Positions 44,080 through 52,891 of a stretch of 64,000 bases of DNA are shown here, in pieces. Below the pieces are notes generated by a model. It did no database searches and had not been told where the DNA came from. It worked only from the letters and a program-made list of their open reading frames with translations. Position 1 is the first letter of the stretch. Each line of letters begins with the position of its first letter. Source of the stretch: Acetobacterium bakii (GTDB lineage Bacteria > Bacillota > Clostridia > Eubacteriales > Eubacteriaceae); NCBI RefSeq assembly GCF_001263355.1, contig NZ_LGYO01000031.1:1-64000 (forward strand), in the 5' to 3' direction. Made by a program: the position numbers and the translations under genes.

Positions 44080-44267
44080 ATGGAATTAATTCAGAAAAGG
44101 CAAAATAGATGGGTTCCAGTACTGTGGTAGAAAAATGGAAATAATGGAATTAATTCACGAACTAACAATTTTTTCCATTAATTCCACAATCTCATTAAAA
44201 GCAATCCTCTGAAAACTGCATAAAAAAGGCATTCTTTTAATTTTTCCATTATTTCCATTTATTCCAC
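44063..44267. repeat. Iteron-like repeats, candidate origin of element 1
   Basis: Repeated TGGAATTAATTC (44080 and 44145), TGGAATAAA/TGGAAATAA variants, and inverted copies TTCCATTAATTCC (44173) and TTCCATTATTTCCATTTATTCC (split over 44243-44264). Directly downstream of the DUF3987 gene, where satellite phages keep their replication origin. Another copy of the inverted motif lies at about 49908-49930. Confidence 0.5.
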
Positions 44268-44294
44268 TATCCTACTAATAAAGGAGACATCGCT

Positions 44295-44938
44295 ATGTTA
44301 AAACTCATTGAAGGAACTAAAAAAAAACGGCCCAAGGTAGATTATGAAATCATCTACCTTAACGGCATGATCCGGGCCATAAAGGCCAAAGAGCTGGCCC
44401 CGGATGATAAGACCATCACGAAGAGGATTATCTTCTACACCGTGAAATATTTTTCAGTCCTTGATATTAAAGGCATGAACCGGGAAAATCTGGAAAGCTT
44501 ACTTGTTTTTGATCAGATGCTTTTGAACCAGATCTGTGAACTGACCCCGGCCGAACTGTTGACGATCTTTCCGGTTACAAAGTCCTATGATGGGGCAAAA
44601 TACGAGTGCAAGGACTATTTCAACACCATGGTGGCATTACAAGCCCACGGGTTACATGAGCCATCCGGTCACCGGAAACGGCCTCTTCCCTCTTATGGGC
44701 CTATATGAACCCCACCGTCATGATGTATCAGGTGCATTGTATGAGCGTTGTCAGTGAGATCCATACCATGGACACCGGCAAAGGATTGATGGAGCAATTC
44801 TTTGAGGATCAGGGCGTAAAGTTTGGGACTGTCAGAAAATAAGAAACCCAGGATGGCCAATCCTTTATAGTTGGTGAAGATGGCCGATCTTTCCCGGTAA
44901 AAAAGCCAGTGCCACGCCATTTAAAATTAGTGAATTAA
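44295..44938 (+). pseudogene. Broken hypothetical early gene, element 1
   Basis: Open from 44295 for 137 codons (MLKLIEGTKKKRP...) and then shifted near 44690; the sequence continues in other frames (MNPTVMMYQVH..., then ETQDGQSFIVGEDGRSFPV) to a stop at 44938, 10 nt before the nuclease gene. Original length about 210 residues. In element 2 only the first ~45 codons remain (62183-62319). Function unknown. Confidence 0.6.
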
Positions 44939-44948
44939 GGGGGTATCC

Positions 44949-45483
44949 ATGAATCTATATCGATATACTGACACCGAATTAAAGGCCCTGCTTAAGACCA
45001 TGGTGATCTTGTGTGATACCAGGGAGCAGGCAAACGACCACATTACAGACTATTTAAAAAAGAAGGATGTACTTTACCAGTCCAAGGCCCTGAGTTTCGG
45101 AGATTATTCCGCAATGATTCCGGCCAACGCTGAAATGGGCATCATGAGAGACCTCTTCTTTGACCAGTCGGTGGTTATCGAGCGCCAGGGATCCCTGGAA
45201 GAGATATCTGGAAATTTAACAAATGGCCGGGAGAGGTTTAAAGACGAATTGACCCGAGCCAGTAAGGCAGCGTTTCACCTGATGATTGAGGGTAAAAGCT
45301 TCAGTGACATCATTAATCACCGGTATACTACCCAATTCAATGAAAAGGCTTATATGGCTTCCCTCTTCCTTACAGAGTGAACACGGCTTTAATTTGGCCT
45401 TCATTGACCGGAATGACGCTGGTTTATATATCTACTCATTTTTATACTACCATGTCAGAAATAAATTTTTGAAGGGGGGACTC
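44949..45483 (+). pseudogene. Broken ERCC4-type nuclease gene, element 1
   Basis: Matches the intact gene at 62320: CDTREQ, FGDYSAMI, and the nuclease core. A frameshift near 45370 stops it at 143 codons; the last ~37 codons (QSEHGFNLAFIDRNDAGLYIY) continue in the next frame, where the ancestral stop is also lost. The catalytic ERK motif reads ERQ (VVIERQGSLEE), so the nuclease is doubly inactivated. Confidence 0.85.
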
Positions 45484-45666
45484 ATGAAAAAATATGGTTT
45501 TGTTTTTGAAGATCAGGAATATGGTGCAGATGTGCCATGTATCATAGAAGTTTACGCCAATAGTTTTGATGAGGCTTGTAGAAAAAAACGTGATTTGCTT
45601 TTGCTGGCTGATCGGGCAAAAGAAGAGGGTTACCCCATTTACAGGAAAATTAAGCGGTACCGATAA
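45484..45666 (+). CDS. Small conserved element protein
   Basis: 60 residues, MKKYGFVFEDQEYGADVPC..., homologue of 62858-63043 in element 2 (shared EDxEYG and LLLLADR). Always follows the nuclease gene. AGGGGGG precedes the ATG. Function unknown. Confidence 0.65.
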   Translation: MKKYGFVFEDQEYGADVPCIIEVYANSFDEACRKKRDLLLLADRAKEEGYPIYRKIKRYR

Positions 45667-45674
45667 AAAACCTT

Positions 45675-45899
45675 GTGTTATCTAAATTACCGGTTGTAAA
45701 GTTAATTTTTGGAACCTGTGCCTTTAAAAAATGCAATGCTAAAGTGACCGCTATTTTGATTTTTGACAGCACAATAGCAAGCCGATGTTGCGGAATAAGT
45801 GGTAATGGCGATTTGCGAGACTTGAACTTGTGTGAAAAGCATTTTCAGGAAGTTAAGGCAACGGCCATAGCAAATAATCTGAATTTTGAAGAAGAGTAA
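45675..45899 (+). CDS. Small Cys-containing hypothetical protein
   Basis: 74 residues from a GTG at 45675 with no clear ribosome site. Cysteine pairs CAFKKC, CC and CEKH near the C-terminus suggest a zinc-binding fold. No counterpart in element 2. May be partial. Confidence 0.4.
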   Translation: MLSKLPVVKLIFGTCAFKKCNAKVTAILIFDSTIASRCCGISGNGDLRDLNLCEKHFQEVKATAIANNLNFEEE

Positions 45900-45905
45900 T
45901 TGATT

Positions 45906-46136
45906 ATGATTAATGAACGAAATGATTTATTGGCTGAGATAGCAAATGTGGTTGATATAGCACAGAACCACGTATATGTGCATAAATGCGAACTTGGAAA
46001 AAAGGTTGATGTGTCAAAAATAGCCCAGGCATATGCTAATGGTCAAGAACCTGATGAGGAATCGTCGTTATATATGGATTTAGAGCTTTCATCCGGTCTT
46101 TTGGGGGATGCAGACCATGATTTTCCAATTGCGTGA
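45906..46136 (+). CDS. Small acidic hypothetical protein
   Basis: 76 residues (ATG 45906; TTG 45900 possible) after GAAGAAGAG. No recognised domain. Lies in the run of small early genes of element 1. Confidence 0.45.
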   Translation: MINERNDLLAEIANVVDIAQNHVYVHKCELGKKVDVSKIAQAYANGQEPDEESSLYMDLELSSGLLGDADHDFPIA

Positions 46137-46167
46137 GATGGCTAGAGGCTAAACCCGGGGTGATCCA

Positions 46168-46431
46168 ATGAGTCATTTCATTGACTTTGAGGATCCTGAG
46201 TGTGCCATTAAAATTGAATGGTCAGAGAAGTTTATCCAGCTAGCCACCCAGGTTGGGAATCTTATCCGATCCCTTCCCCTGGACAACAAACAGAACGACG
46301 ATCTGATTAAATTGGTTATTGATCAGGTTACAAAGGCAGAGGCTAACGCATTCATAAGGGGTTTTCATCTGGCCGTTGAGTTTATCACTCAAGGCCCCAC
46401 AGAAGACCCGAAACATTACTCGGTTCAATAG
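46168..46431 (+). CDS. Small helical hypothetical protein
   Basis: 87 residues, mostly helical, with an AFIRGFHLAVEFI segment similar in pattern to the YQGFVLGFEEAV segment of the element 2 protein at 63054, so probably its counterpart. CCGGGGTG precedes the ATG at a normal distance. Confidence 0.5.
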   Translation: MSHFIDFEDPECAIKIEWSEKFIQLATQVGNLIRSLPLDNKQNDDLIKLVIDQVTKAEANAFIRGFHLAVEFITQGPTEDPKHYSVQ

Positions 46432-46453
46432 CCGTAGTAAAGAGGTAAAACAA

Positions 46454-46708
46454 TTGGACAAAATTGACAGACTAATTAAAGAAGCTATGAAAAAAAGCCC
46501 TACCGAATCAGTTTTTATAGGCTTTATTGAGGAAAATGGAGAGGTCACGGGCTTTCAATTACGGGCCCATTATTGGAACGGTAAGCCGGGCAGCGGTACA
46601 AGGGTTGAGGAAACCCTTCACTCAACGGTAGAAGAGGCAGAAGCTTATCTTATGTCGCTGGACACAAAATCCCCAGTTATTTTTATTGATTGGGGGTTAA
46701 GTGATTAA
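46454..46708 (+). CDS. Small hypothetical protein (TTG start)
   Basis: 85 residues from TTG 46454, chosen because AGAGGT lies 7 nt upstream; the frame is open further upstream inside the previous gene. Pattern of beta strands (SVFIGFIEENGEVTGFQLRA) and an EEAEAYL helix. Function unknown. Confidence 0.5.
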   Translation: MDKIDRLIKEAMKKSPTESVFIGFIEENGEVTGFQLRAHYWNGKPGSGTRVEETLHSTVEEAEAYLMSLDTKSPVIFIDWGLSD

Positions 46709-46709
46709 C

Positions 46710-46952
46710 ATGGCCAATATACAGAAGCTGGATAACCTTTTAAAAATAGCAAAGCAGATTAAAGCAAAAGAAGTTCTATCCAAAGCTTTTGGTGGTTTTG
46801 GTGAAGAACCATCGTTTATTGAAGCGTTAGGCCTTAACCCAGAAGATTATATTGCCCCCTATCCGAATAGTGACCATGGTTATGACGATATGCAGGCATT
46901 AAGGGACGGTGTGGCTGATGCATGGGATGATTACGAAGTAGAGGGCTTTTGA
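46710..46952 (+). CDS. Small acidic hypothetical protein
   Basis: 80 residues (ATG 46710; GTG 46701 overlaps the previous stop). Acidic C-terminus (DDMQALRDGVADAWDDYEVEG). Function unknown. Confidence 0.45.
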   Translation: MANIQKLDNLLKIAKQIKAKEVLSKAFGGFGEEPSFIEALGLNPEDYIAPYPNSDHGYDDMQALRDGVADAWDDYEVEGF

Positions 46953-47054
46953 TGACCTCTTCTTACAGGCATAAAAAAAGACCCAGAAAAATTACCGAGT
47001 CCTCTTGTGAAAATTATGAATGCATTGAGATTATTTTACCATAAGGGGGCATAA

Positions 47055-47499
47055 ATGGCAAAGTCAAACATTGCAATCGGGGTGGATCGGGGAACGTCTG
47101 GAAGCATACGATTTTATCCGGGTACCGTTACCAGCTGGAAAAGCAGGAACAGGCAGAGAAAAAATATAAACGGGCATTTGAACGGGCAACCACGACCACC
47201 CGATACATTCAGAGCGACAGAATAACCGGTGGGGATAAAAAAGACCTGTATGATCGGATCAATGAGCTGCAGCCTTTAAAATAAAAGTAACCGACGCAAT
47301 AAAAGAAGTGGTTAAAACTAGGGCTGAGACCTTAGAAATGATAGACAGTATAAAACCTATAAAATATCGGCTATTGCTAAACTTGCTTTACATTAATGGC
47401 ATGGACTACAAAGAGGCTGGTAATAAAATGCGGATTGGCCGTGATGAAAAAATGTCAGTTCTTCATAATCAGGCGTTAAAAATGGTAATCATAGTCTAA
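47055..47499 (+). pseudogene. Broken DUF1492/ArpU-like late regulator gene
   Basis: Two frames joined: a helical N-terminal part (LSGYRYQLEKQEQAEKKYK, ending ...YDRINELQPLK* at about 47284) and a C-terminal sigma-70 region-4-like part (KTRAETLEMIDSIKPIKYR...LLYINGMDYKEAGNKMRIG, 47308-47499). This is the pattern of the phage DUF1492 family that switches on late genes next to terminase. Supports a phage-related origin of element 1. Confidence 0.6.
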
Positions 47500-48068
47500 A
47501 GGGCTTATAGGCATAAAAGCGCCATAAACTAGCGGTAAAGTTCCGGGTTTTGCACCCTAAAAAGCTATGAAATCAAGCTATATAGCCGGGCGGCGTTGGT
47601 ATACCCCCCCATTTATTGGCAAGGCTCTAAAAAGGGCCTCTTCCAGGTAGTTAATGAATGTTAGGAAAAAACGGAAAGTTTGCTGTTTGAAGGTATGCTT
47701 TTGCTCAAAAATGTTCAAAAGTCCCGAAACGTTACTTTATCCCAATTACAGGAAAAAGATCCCTCTAATTTTGGCGTTATCTGGTTATCAGCAACATTGG
47801 CCCAATTTGGGGCCGATCTAGTAGCTGAATTTTCGGCCGCCAAATCTGGGTTTTGATAGATCCCATCGCCTACGTAAAGTTAAAGAAGTCGACAAAGCAT
47901 ACTGATTTGACCCGATAATTCAGTTATGATGGGTATTACAAAGTTGGGAATACCTCCATCTGGCTAGGTTGAGTTGTGACCTCTTTGGATGTACGGGAAA
48001 CAAGTATACAGCTGTCGACAAACAAATCCATATAGTTTCAAGAACTAAGATTTGATAGGAATAAAAAG
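47500..48068. other. Gene-poor stretch of element 1
   Basis: No intact gene. A 53-codon frame at 47695-47856 (MLLLKNVQKSRN...SAAKSGF) may be a remnant of a structural or terminase gene. The rest shows no motif that I can name. Confidence 0.3.
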
Positions 48069-48965
48069 TTAACCAGTAACTTTATCAATTTCCTTTAGAA
48101 GTTCTTTTTTCATAACTTCTAAATTTTTATGTACTGAGTTAAGCAGCATCGAGCTTTGTGCTTTTTCGATTTTTTCGCTTAATACTTCTTTGTCTGAAGA
48201 TAAATTTTCAGCTATATATTTAAGCAAATCACATACTTCTTGATCCTTTAGTTCGAGTTGATCAAAGTCCTTAGCTTCACGGCAAACTGCATCATATTCA
48301 TTCCTGACTTCCTCACTTAAATCATAGACCTTTGATATATAATTCGCTGGATCATCACAAAAGACAAATTTAACTGAGTTGATTTCATCAATCAATGTAA
48401 TTTCAGATCGCTTAATAATTGCAAATTTCAGCATCTCACTTGATGAGTTTTTCATGTGAACAGATATCTCTATTGCTGGAAGTGAAGAATCATAACAACT
48501 GCCATCATTATAGTCAAATTCTTGAAAAAAAGCTGAAATACTACTTTTATATTTGTTCAGACATAATTCGCTTTCTTCACTTAATTTCGATAAGAAAGCA
48601 CTAAGCAAATCTTTATAATGAGTTAAAAGTTTTCGTGATGATTCGCTTAAATAGATCCTTTTCGTAGCATGCAAATAAACTAATGGGGCATTGAGCATAT
48701 CCAATTTAACATCAAGTGATATTTTTTCTAGATCATATATTTCATATTGATACAATCCCTCAACAATCTCAATGGTTTCTTCAATTCGAGTACAATAAGG
48801 AATAAGAATGTTTTCTAAATTGGCCTTTTGATCTTGTTTTCTAACTTTATATCTTTCAATAGATGAAGTTGAAAGATAGGTCATAAAGCCCCCTACCAAA
48901 ACTGAAATCAATGTCAAAATTTGCGAACTACTGTTTGCAAAAAATTGTAGTGCTTGATCTTTCAT
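48069..48965 (-). CDS. Membrane-anchored helical protein, element 1 cargo
   Basis: 298 residues. One N-terminal membrane segment (about 12-32) with the rest predicted helical and charged, without a second membrane span. AT-rich. No recognised domain. Lies alone between the phage-like genes and hicAB, opposite in strand to the early genes; a cargo (moron) gene. Confidence 0.65.
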   Translation of the reverse strand: MKDQALQFFANSSSQILTLISVLVGGFMTYLSTSSIERYKVRKQDQKANLENILIPYCTRIEETIEIVEGLYQYEIYDLEKISLDVKLDMLNAPLVYLHATKRIYLSESSRKLLTHYKDLLSAFLSKLSEESELCLNKYKSSISAFFQEFDYNDGSCYDSSLPAIEISVHMKNSSSEMLKFAIIKRSEITLIDEINSVKFVFCDDPANYISKVYDLSEEVRNEYDAVCREAKDFDQLELKDQEVCDLLKYIAENLSSDKEVLSEKIEKAQSSMLLNSVHKNLEVMKKELLKEIDKVTG

Positions 48966-49033
48966 ATTTTTTAATTCCCCTCACTTTAAGTTTATATTTT
49001 CCCAGCAATTTCTCTATAAGACAAGTACATTAA

Positions 49034-49056
49034 AAAGAAGAGGCGTTAACCTCTTC
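49034..49056 (-). terminator. Terminator of hicAB
   Basis: AAGAGG-loop-CCTCTT hairpin followed by TTTTTAA on the minus strand, 12 nt past the hicB stop. A similar hairpin lies near 49970-49990. Confidence 0.5.
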
Positions 49057-49067
49057 CTGTCGGTCGA

Positions 49068-49601
49068 TTATCGGCAAAGATGCTTTTGATTATTCTTTGA
49101 TTTAATATTCAAATTTTTCAATTTAGAAATTCTTTTTTTTAAAATTGGTGGTTTATTGATTAAAACCCTATATGCTCCCTTATCAATCTTTATCATCGAA
49201 GTCTGAGGACTTTCAATCATTCTAATTAAAGCGTCCTGGAGCACCTGAGAAAAGTTGACATTCTTTTCAAGTGCAGCATCATTTAACCAGGAAGGAATAG
49301 TGAGTGTCTTCTTAACCGCTCTGGATTCAGTTCTCTTTTTATAGGCGGCCATATCAAATTCAATCACTACTAAAAACTGTCCCTCTTCCAGCTTAATGGC
49401 TTGTGGGTTAGAAGCCTGCGGAATCGGCTCTTTCTTATCCTCCATATAGGACAAAACAAGTCCCAATGCCTCAAAGGCCATTTCGTAAGATTGATCTATG
49501 GTATCTCCACAGGTATTGCAGCCGGGAAGGTCTGGAAAGAATACGGAAAAACCGCCATCCTCTTCAGGAATAAAAACCGCTGGATAAAACAATTTCTTCA
49601 T
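49068..49601 (-). CDS. hicB: HicB-family antitoxin
   Basis: 177 residues. N-terminal HicB fold (YPAVFIPEEDGGFSVFFPDLPGC...GDTIDQSYEMA), then a ribbon-helix-helix-like DNA-binding part (KKTLTIPSWLNDAALEKNVNFSQVLQDAL, split here: KKTLTIPSWL and NFSQVLQDAL). About 40 extra basic residues follow the usual end, perhaps by loss of an ancestral stop. Follows hicA by 27 nt. Confidence 0.88.
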   Translation of the reverse strand: MKKLFYPAVFIPEEDGGFSVFFPDLPGCNTCGDTIDQSYEMAFEALGLVLSYMEDKKEPIPQASNPQAIKLEEGQFLVVIEFDMAAYKKRTESRAVKKTLTIPSWLNDAALEKNVNFSQVLQDALIRMIESPQTSMIKIDKGAYRVLINKPPILKKRISKLKNLNIKSKNNQKHLCR

Positions 49602-49628
49602 GGGTATTTCCTCCTTTGTGGGTTCGGG

Positions 49629-49817
49629 CTATTTCAGCCCGGCATCTTTTAATATTTGCTGTTCAGTGCCCTTTTTAAGATCTTTTGAGTGATAAGGTAC
49701 GGTGGTTCTTTTCCCAGTATCCGGATTCACAAAGAATTTATGGGAGCCGTTTTGGCGTTCCTCAATAAATCCATTTTCTTTAAGGAGCTTTATCATCTGT
49801 TTTGGTGTCATTGGCAT
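49629..49817 (-). CDS. hicA: HicA-family mRNA interferase toxin
   Basis: 62 residues with the double-stranded-RNA-binding-like fold; catalytic His in NGSHKFF, and TVPYHSKDLKKGT ends. Degrades mRNA when HicB is lost. First gene of the pair with its own promoter/operator. Confidence 0.9.
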   Translation of the reverse strand: MPMTPKQMIKLLKENGFIEERQNGSHKFFVNPDTGKRTTVPYHSKDLKKGTEQQILKDAGLK

Positions 49818-49847
49818 TGTCTTAACCCCACTTCCTTATCATGATCA

Positions 49848-49876
49848 ATTGTAACACGTGTTAATACGTGTGTCAA
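49848..49876 (-). promoter_or_regulatory. hicAB promoter with palindromic operator
   Basis: Minus strand TTGACA (49876-49871), 17-nt spacer, TACAAT (49853-49848). The perfect 12-bp palindrome TAACACGTGTTA (49852-49863) covers the spacer and the -10 edge, as expected for autorepression by HicB. Confidence 0.7.
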
Positions 49877-50182
49877 TTGATTTTAAAGTTGACTATTTTA
49901 ACTTTTTTCCATTAATTCCATTTATTCCATGGGTTTATGACATTTGCGACACGATCCAGAAAATAAAAAAGAAGAGGTTTCCCTCTCCTATCGGTTGGTT
50001 TGTTTGCTGGTTGCGGTTCTGACCTCTGAAATTTCAGGACTCGGATAATTTGCGGACTCCTAAAAATTGAGGGCTCCAAATGCAGCCGGTTTTTCGTCTC
50101 TATTGGTTCGTTGATTTTGCGGGTTGATTATGCGGTAGGTCGAGGAGGGTGAAAATTTAAAACTTCATTTGCCATCCTCTTT
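49877..50182. other. Intergenic region between hicAB and abiH
   Basis: No gene seen. It has one more copy of the element 1 iteron-like motif (TTCCATTAATTCC at about 49907) and a GAAGAGG-type hairpin at about 49970-49990 that probably ends the abiH transcript or a lost gene. Confidence 0.35.
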
Positions 50183-51103
50183 CTAAATTAAATAATCACT
50201 TATTCCACAAATAGCTGGATCGATTTTAGTGAAAAAACTATAGCATTTTAATGTATGGTCGCTAGGGTCGATTCCAGCGTTGGAATTTGTATATCTGGAT
50301 ATTCTCCATTTCAATGGCTTTAGCATTTTTTCCAATTCTTCAAAGTAAACCTTATCCACAAAACCCATCGAATGTCCAAGCACTATAATTTCATCGACTT
50401 CATCCTTATAGTCAGCAATCCAGTTAATTAAATTATCTATTTGAAGTTTTTTTTGATTACTACAATAAAAGTCATACATTGATTGGTACTGTTTATGGAT
50501 ATAAAAGTCGTCATGATCATCTTCATCACGATTACGAATGGAAATTTCAATACCAACATCAATATCATGCGGATGAAAGACTCTTAAAGCTTCTTCTTCT
50601 GGATTTGCATAGCCGAATATCAACTCATCGCCATCATCGAAAAAGCCGTGTATATGGGTTATTCCATGGATATTTTCACAATTATACAGCTCCTGAATAG
50701 TCGAAGTGTAATTGAATGATAAGATTAATGAGTTCTCAAACATATCTTTATTAATGAAGTGGTATCTATTGTCAAATATTTTTTGATTTGCAGTCAGGAT
50801 CATATATTTTAAGGCTTCATTTCGAACATAATACATTGTATCCATTATCTGTTCCATTTGAAAAATTACACCATCTCTATCAGACTCCTTATCCGATAGA
50901 TAGTCTGGTGATTCAATATACGACTCTGCCATTGCTGCAACGTCAAAATATGACAAACCTTCTTCATACGCATTCCAATCGACACCAGAGTTGCTGTAAT
51001 AATCATACGTATCATGTTTTTCTACGCAGTTTTGAAAATCATTTGTTGATGTGGGAAGGTTATGGTGTAGATCAAAACCATTTCCTATAATATATAATTT
51101 CAT
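50183..51103 (-). CDS. AbiH-family abortive infection protein
   Basis: About 306 residues. The N-terminal MKLYIIGNGFDLHHNLPTS is the AbiH signature; LSFNYTSTIQELY and HIHG in the middle and VLGHSMGFVDKVYF near the C-terminus are also family-like. AbiH blocks phage growth in Lactococcus by an unknown mechanism. The frame opens at 51175, but the upstream part overlaps the end of a DUF3102 remnant, so the ATG at 51103 is preferred though its ribosome site is weak. Confidence 0.82.
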   Translation of the reverse strand: MKLYIIGNGFDLHHNLPTSTNDFQNCVEKHDTYDYYSNSGVDWNAYEEGLSYFDVAAMAESYIESPDYLSDKESDRDGVIFQMEQIMDTMYYVRNEALKYMILTANQKIFDNRYHFINKDMFENSLILSFNYTSTIQELYNCENIHGITHIHGFFDDGDELIFGYANPEEEALRVFHPHDIDVGIEISIRNRDEDDHDDFYIHKQYQSMYDFYCSNQKKLQIDNLINWIADYKDEVDEIIVLGHSMGFVDKVYFEELEKMLKPLKWRISRYTNSNAGIDPSDHTLKCYSFFTKIDPAICGISDYLI

Positions 51104-51126
51104 GTCATTTTCATATTGCGAATATT

Positions 51127-51282
51127 TCAATCGCAATTCCCTTCTTTGTAATTCGACGCTGAAAGATTTGAACACTCGTTAGCAACTTTAATAAATCTTG
51201 TTGCTGTAATATTGCTGAACTCAACCTTCTCTTCCAGCCATTTTCTCCATTCGCTGTGCATTATTGGCTTCCGTTTTATCGG
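51127..51282 (-). pseudogene. DUF3102 protein remnant
   Basis: In one minus-strand frame the sequence reads MHSEWRKWLEEKVEFSNIT, then ATRFIKVANECSNLSAS before a stop at 51127. This is the HGEW..WLEE..FS..TA..FI.VA.E core of DUF3102 proteins of plasmids and phages. The 5' part is gone after a stop about 40 nt upstream. It shows that cargo insertion cut through an older gene. Confidence 0.5.
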
Positions 51283-51574
51283 ACAGCATTATTGAACCTA
51301 CCGCTCCTCCGGAAAGTTTAAGAGACTTTTTCAGATTTTGCCGGTAAAGTAAGAACCTGGGCTTTCTTCTAAAAATGGAATAAAGTCTCTCGTCGAATTT
51401 TCAACGCAACTTTTCACCCCCCTGAATTTTCAGGGTAAAAAAAAACATGACGGACTAAATCAAGGGCTTTTTTCTTTACAGGATGTTTGTATGGGTGAGC
51501 GGTTTGCCGGGGGATAAAATCCGAATCGTTTCGGAATTTGGCTAATCCTCTTCGTATACCATGATGTCGCCGGG
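51283..51574. other. Intergenic region, no gene seen
   Basis: Contains a small hairpin CCCTGAATTTTCAGGG (about 51420-51436) next to a run of nine A. Nothing else recognised. Confidence 0.3.
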
Positions 51575-51787
51575 TTAAATTCGTTCTCCGGTATCATTCA
51601 TAACCATTTCAATATTGATAGTGCAATCTAAAGCCCCGGCAATCTCTTTCAATTCCTCTTCTTTAAAGTTGTCACGCTTGAATTTCCCGCTTATATTCTG
51701 TGGGGATTGATCCAGCTTTTCAGCCAGATCTTTAAGCGACATATTTCTTTTAAGCATAGCAATTTTAATTTTTTCGGTCATACTCAA
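51575..51787 (-). CDS. Small XRE-type transcription regulator
   Basis: About 70 residues, a single helix-turn-helix of the Cro/CI family (KIKIAMLKRNMSLKDLAEKL...SPQNISGKF). AAAAGGAGG lies 8 nt before a TTG at 51787; an ATG two codons on (51781) is the alternative. Divergent from the HIRAN-like gene with repeated palindromic sites between. Confidence 0.8.
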   Translation of the reverse strand: MSMTEKIKIAMLKRNMSLKDLAEKLDQSPQNISGKFKRDNFKEEELKEIAGALDCTINIEMVMNDTGERI

Positions 51788-51854
51788 ATTAAGCACCTCC
51801 TTTTATTTCATAATAAACTAAATAAGGAATGTAATCAATATTTATTTTACCAAA

Positions 51855-51917
51855 TTAACTTTATAGTTAATAAACACTTCACTAAATTAATTATAAAGTT
51901 TATATTTAACTATAAAA
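51855..51917. promoter_or_regulatory. Candidate operators between XRE and HIRAN genes
   Basis: TTAACTTTATAGTTAA (51855-51870, arms TTAACT/AGTTAA), TTATAAAGTTTA (51891-51902) and TTTAACTATAAAA (51905-51917): three related half-palindromes in a divergent promoter region. Confidence 0.5.
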
Positions 51918-51945
51918 TTGATAGATGTTGAAAGGAGAAATCAAA

Positions 51946-52284
51946 ATGTATAACCTATCAGAAATCGCAAGAATCGCCAACAAACTGGCCACCACCGGAT
52001 TAACCAAAAGCCAGGCATTTAAAAGAGCCTGGGAGCTGGCCAAAGGTAAAACCCTTGTTGTTAAAGGCGTCACCCAGGGAAAACGGCAAACAGCCATTGA
52101 CCACATGAAGCAGTATGACCCATCAGAAGTTACCATCAGCCTTCAAAGAAATACTCAAAACTACTTTGATACTGATACCGTTGAAGTTATAGCCACTATA
52201 CAGGGTAATTCCTACTGTGTGGGCTACCTGGCCTCTTCTGTTTCTGGATGGTTATCAAGGTCATGGACTTTGGAACAGCCCTAA
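51946..52284 (+). CDS. HIRAN-domain-like protein (probably frameshifted at its end)
   Basis: 112 residues after AAAGGAG. The central part (YDPSEVTISLQRNTQNYFD, then TDTVEVIATIQGN and VGYLASS) follows the HIRAN pattern LRxxNxxDxxAVxV...GYL, a fold that binds DNA ends. Near 52245 the frame probably shifts: the next frame reads GYQGHGLWNSPKGCLKQIVG to a stop at 52357, a more natural end. Likely an early element gene now truncated. Confidence 0.55.
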   Translation: MYNLSEIARIANKLATTGLTKSQAFKRAWELAKGKTLVVKGVTQGKRQTAIDHMKQYDPSEVTISLQRNTQNYFDTDTVEVIATIQGNSYCVGYLASSVSGWLSRSWTLEQP

Positions 52285-52537
52285 AGGGTGCTTAAAACAG
52301 ATTGTCGGCGGTAATGGTTTATATTATGGATTGCGGATTAATGCACAGATAGCATAGCCTGCATAGGCAGGAAAGAAGATTGTACCTATGAGGATGCAGC
52401 ACACAGAATTACTACTGGTAAAAGAAGCCGTTACTTGATAAAGGTATATCTCCAATCATTAAAGACCTTGGAGAGGGACACTGTCCATAACCAAACTTGC
52501 ATACAGCATGTATTAAAAGAAAGTGAGAATGTAGAAC

Positions 52538-52891
52538 TTGGAGACAGAAGAAAAAGTATTTGAAATATTGCAGAAATATACTAAAAAATCACTGGTTGAT
52601 TTTAGCTGGGCCAGAGATAGCGATCTAGGTATTTATCTTGTGAATAGCGAATGTTGTTCAAGCATATATCTTGGGGAATTATTAAAAAATGACCTTAAAC
52701 AAGCCTCAAAAGTATTGTCCCATGAATTAGGACATCATTATTTATACAGAGGTAAAATTGATATGAAAAAATATAAACATGGCAGTGATCAACGAGACGA
52801 AAATTATGTAAAACTTATTGAAGCTGATGCTGATGCATTCGGGGCAGGTCTTAGGAGTGCAATACGTCTTGAATGGTGTTATTTGCAGTAA
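52538..52891 (+). CDS. ImmA/IrrE-type metallopeptidase
   Basis: 117 residues from TTG 52538. The zinc-protease motif HELGHH, about residue 66, with a downstream EADADAFGA helix holding the third ligand. ImmA cleaves the ImmR-type repressor of mobile elements; the XRE gene at 51575 is a possible target. The C-terminus may be truncated by a frameshift, as the usual EA..FA..LL helix is cut short. Confidence 0.75.
   Translation: METEEKVFEILQKYTKKSLVDFSWARDSDLGIYLVNSECCSSIYLGELLKNDLKQASKVLSHELGHHYLYRGKIDMKKYKHGSDQRDENYVKLIEADADAFGAGLRSAIRLEWCYLQ

Noticed and set aside
45286-45483. ORF start at 45286
   Set aside because: This is the shifted tail of the broken nuclease gene; the real small gene starts at 45484.
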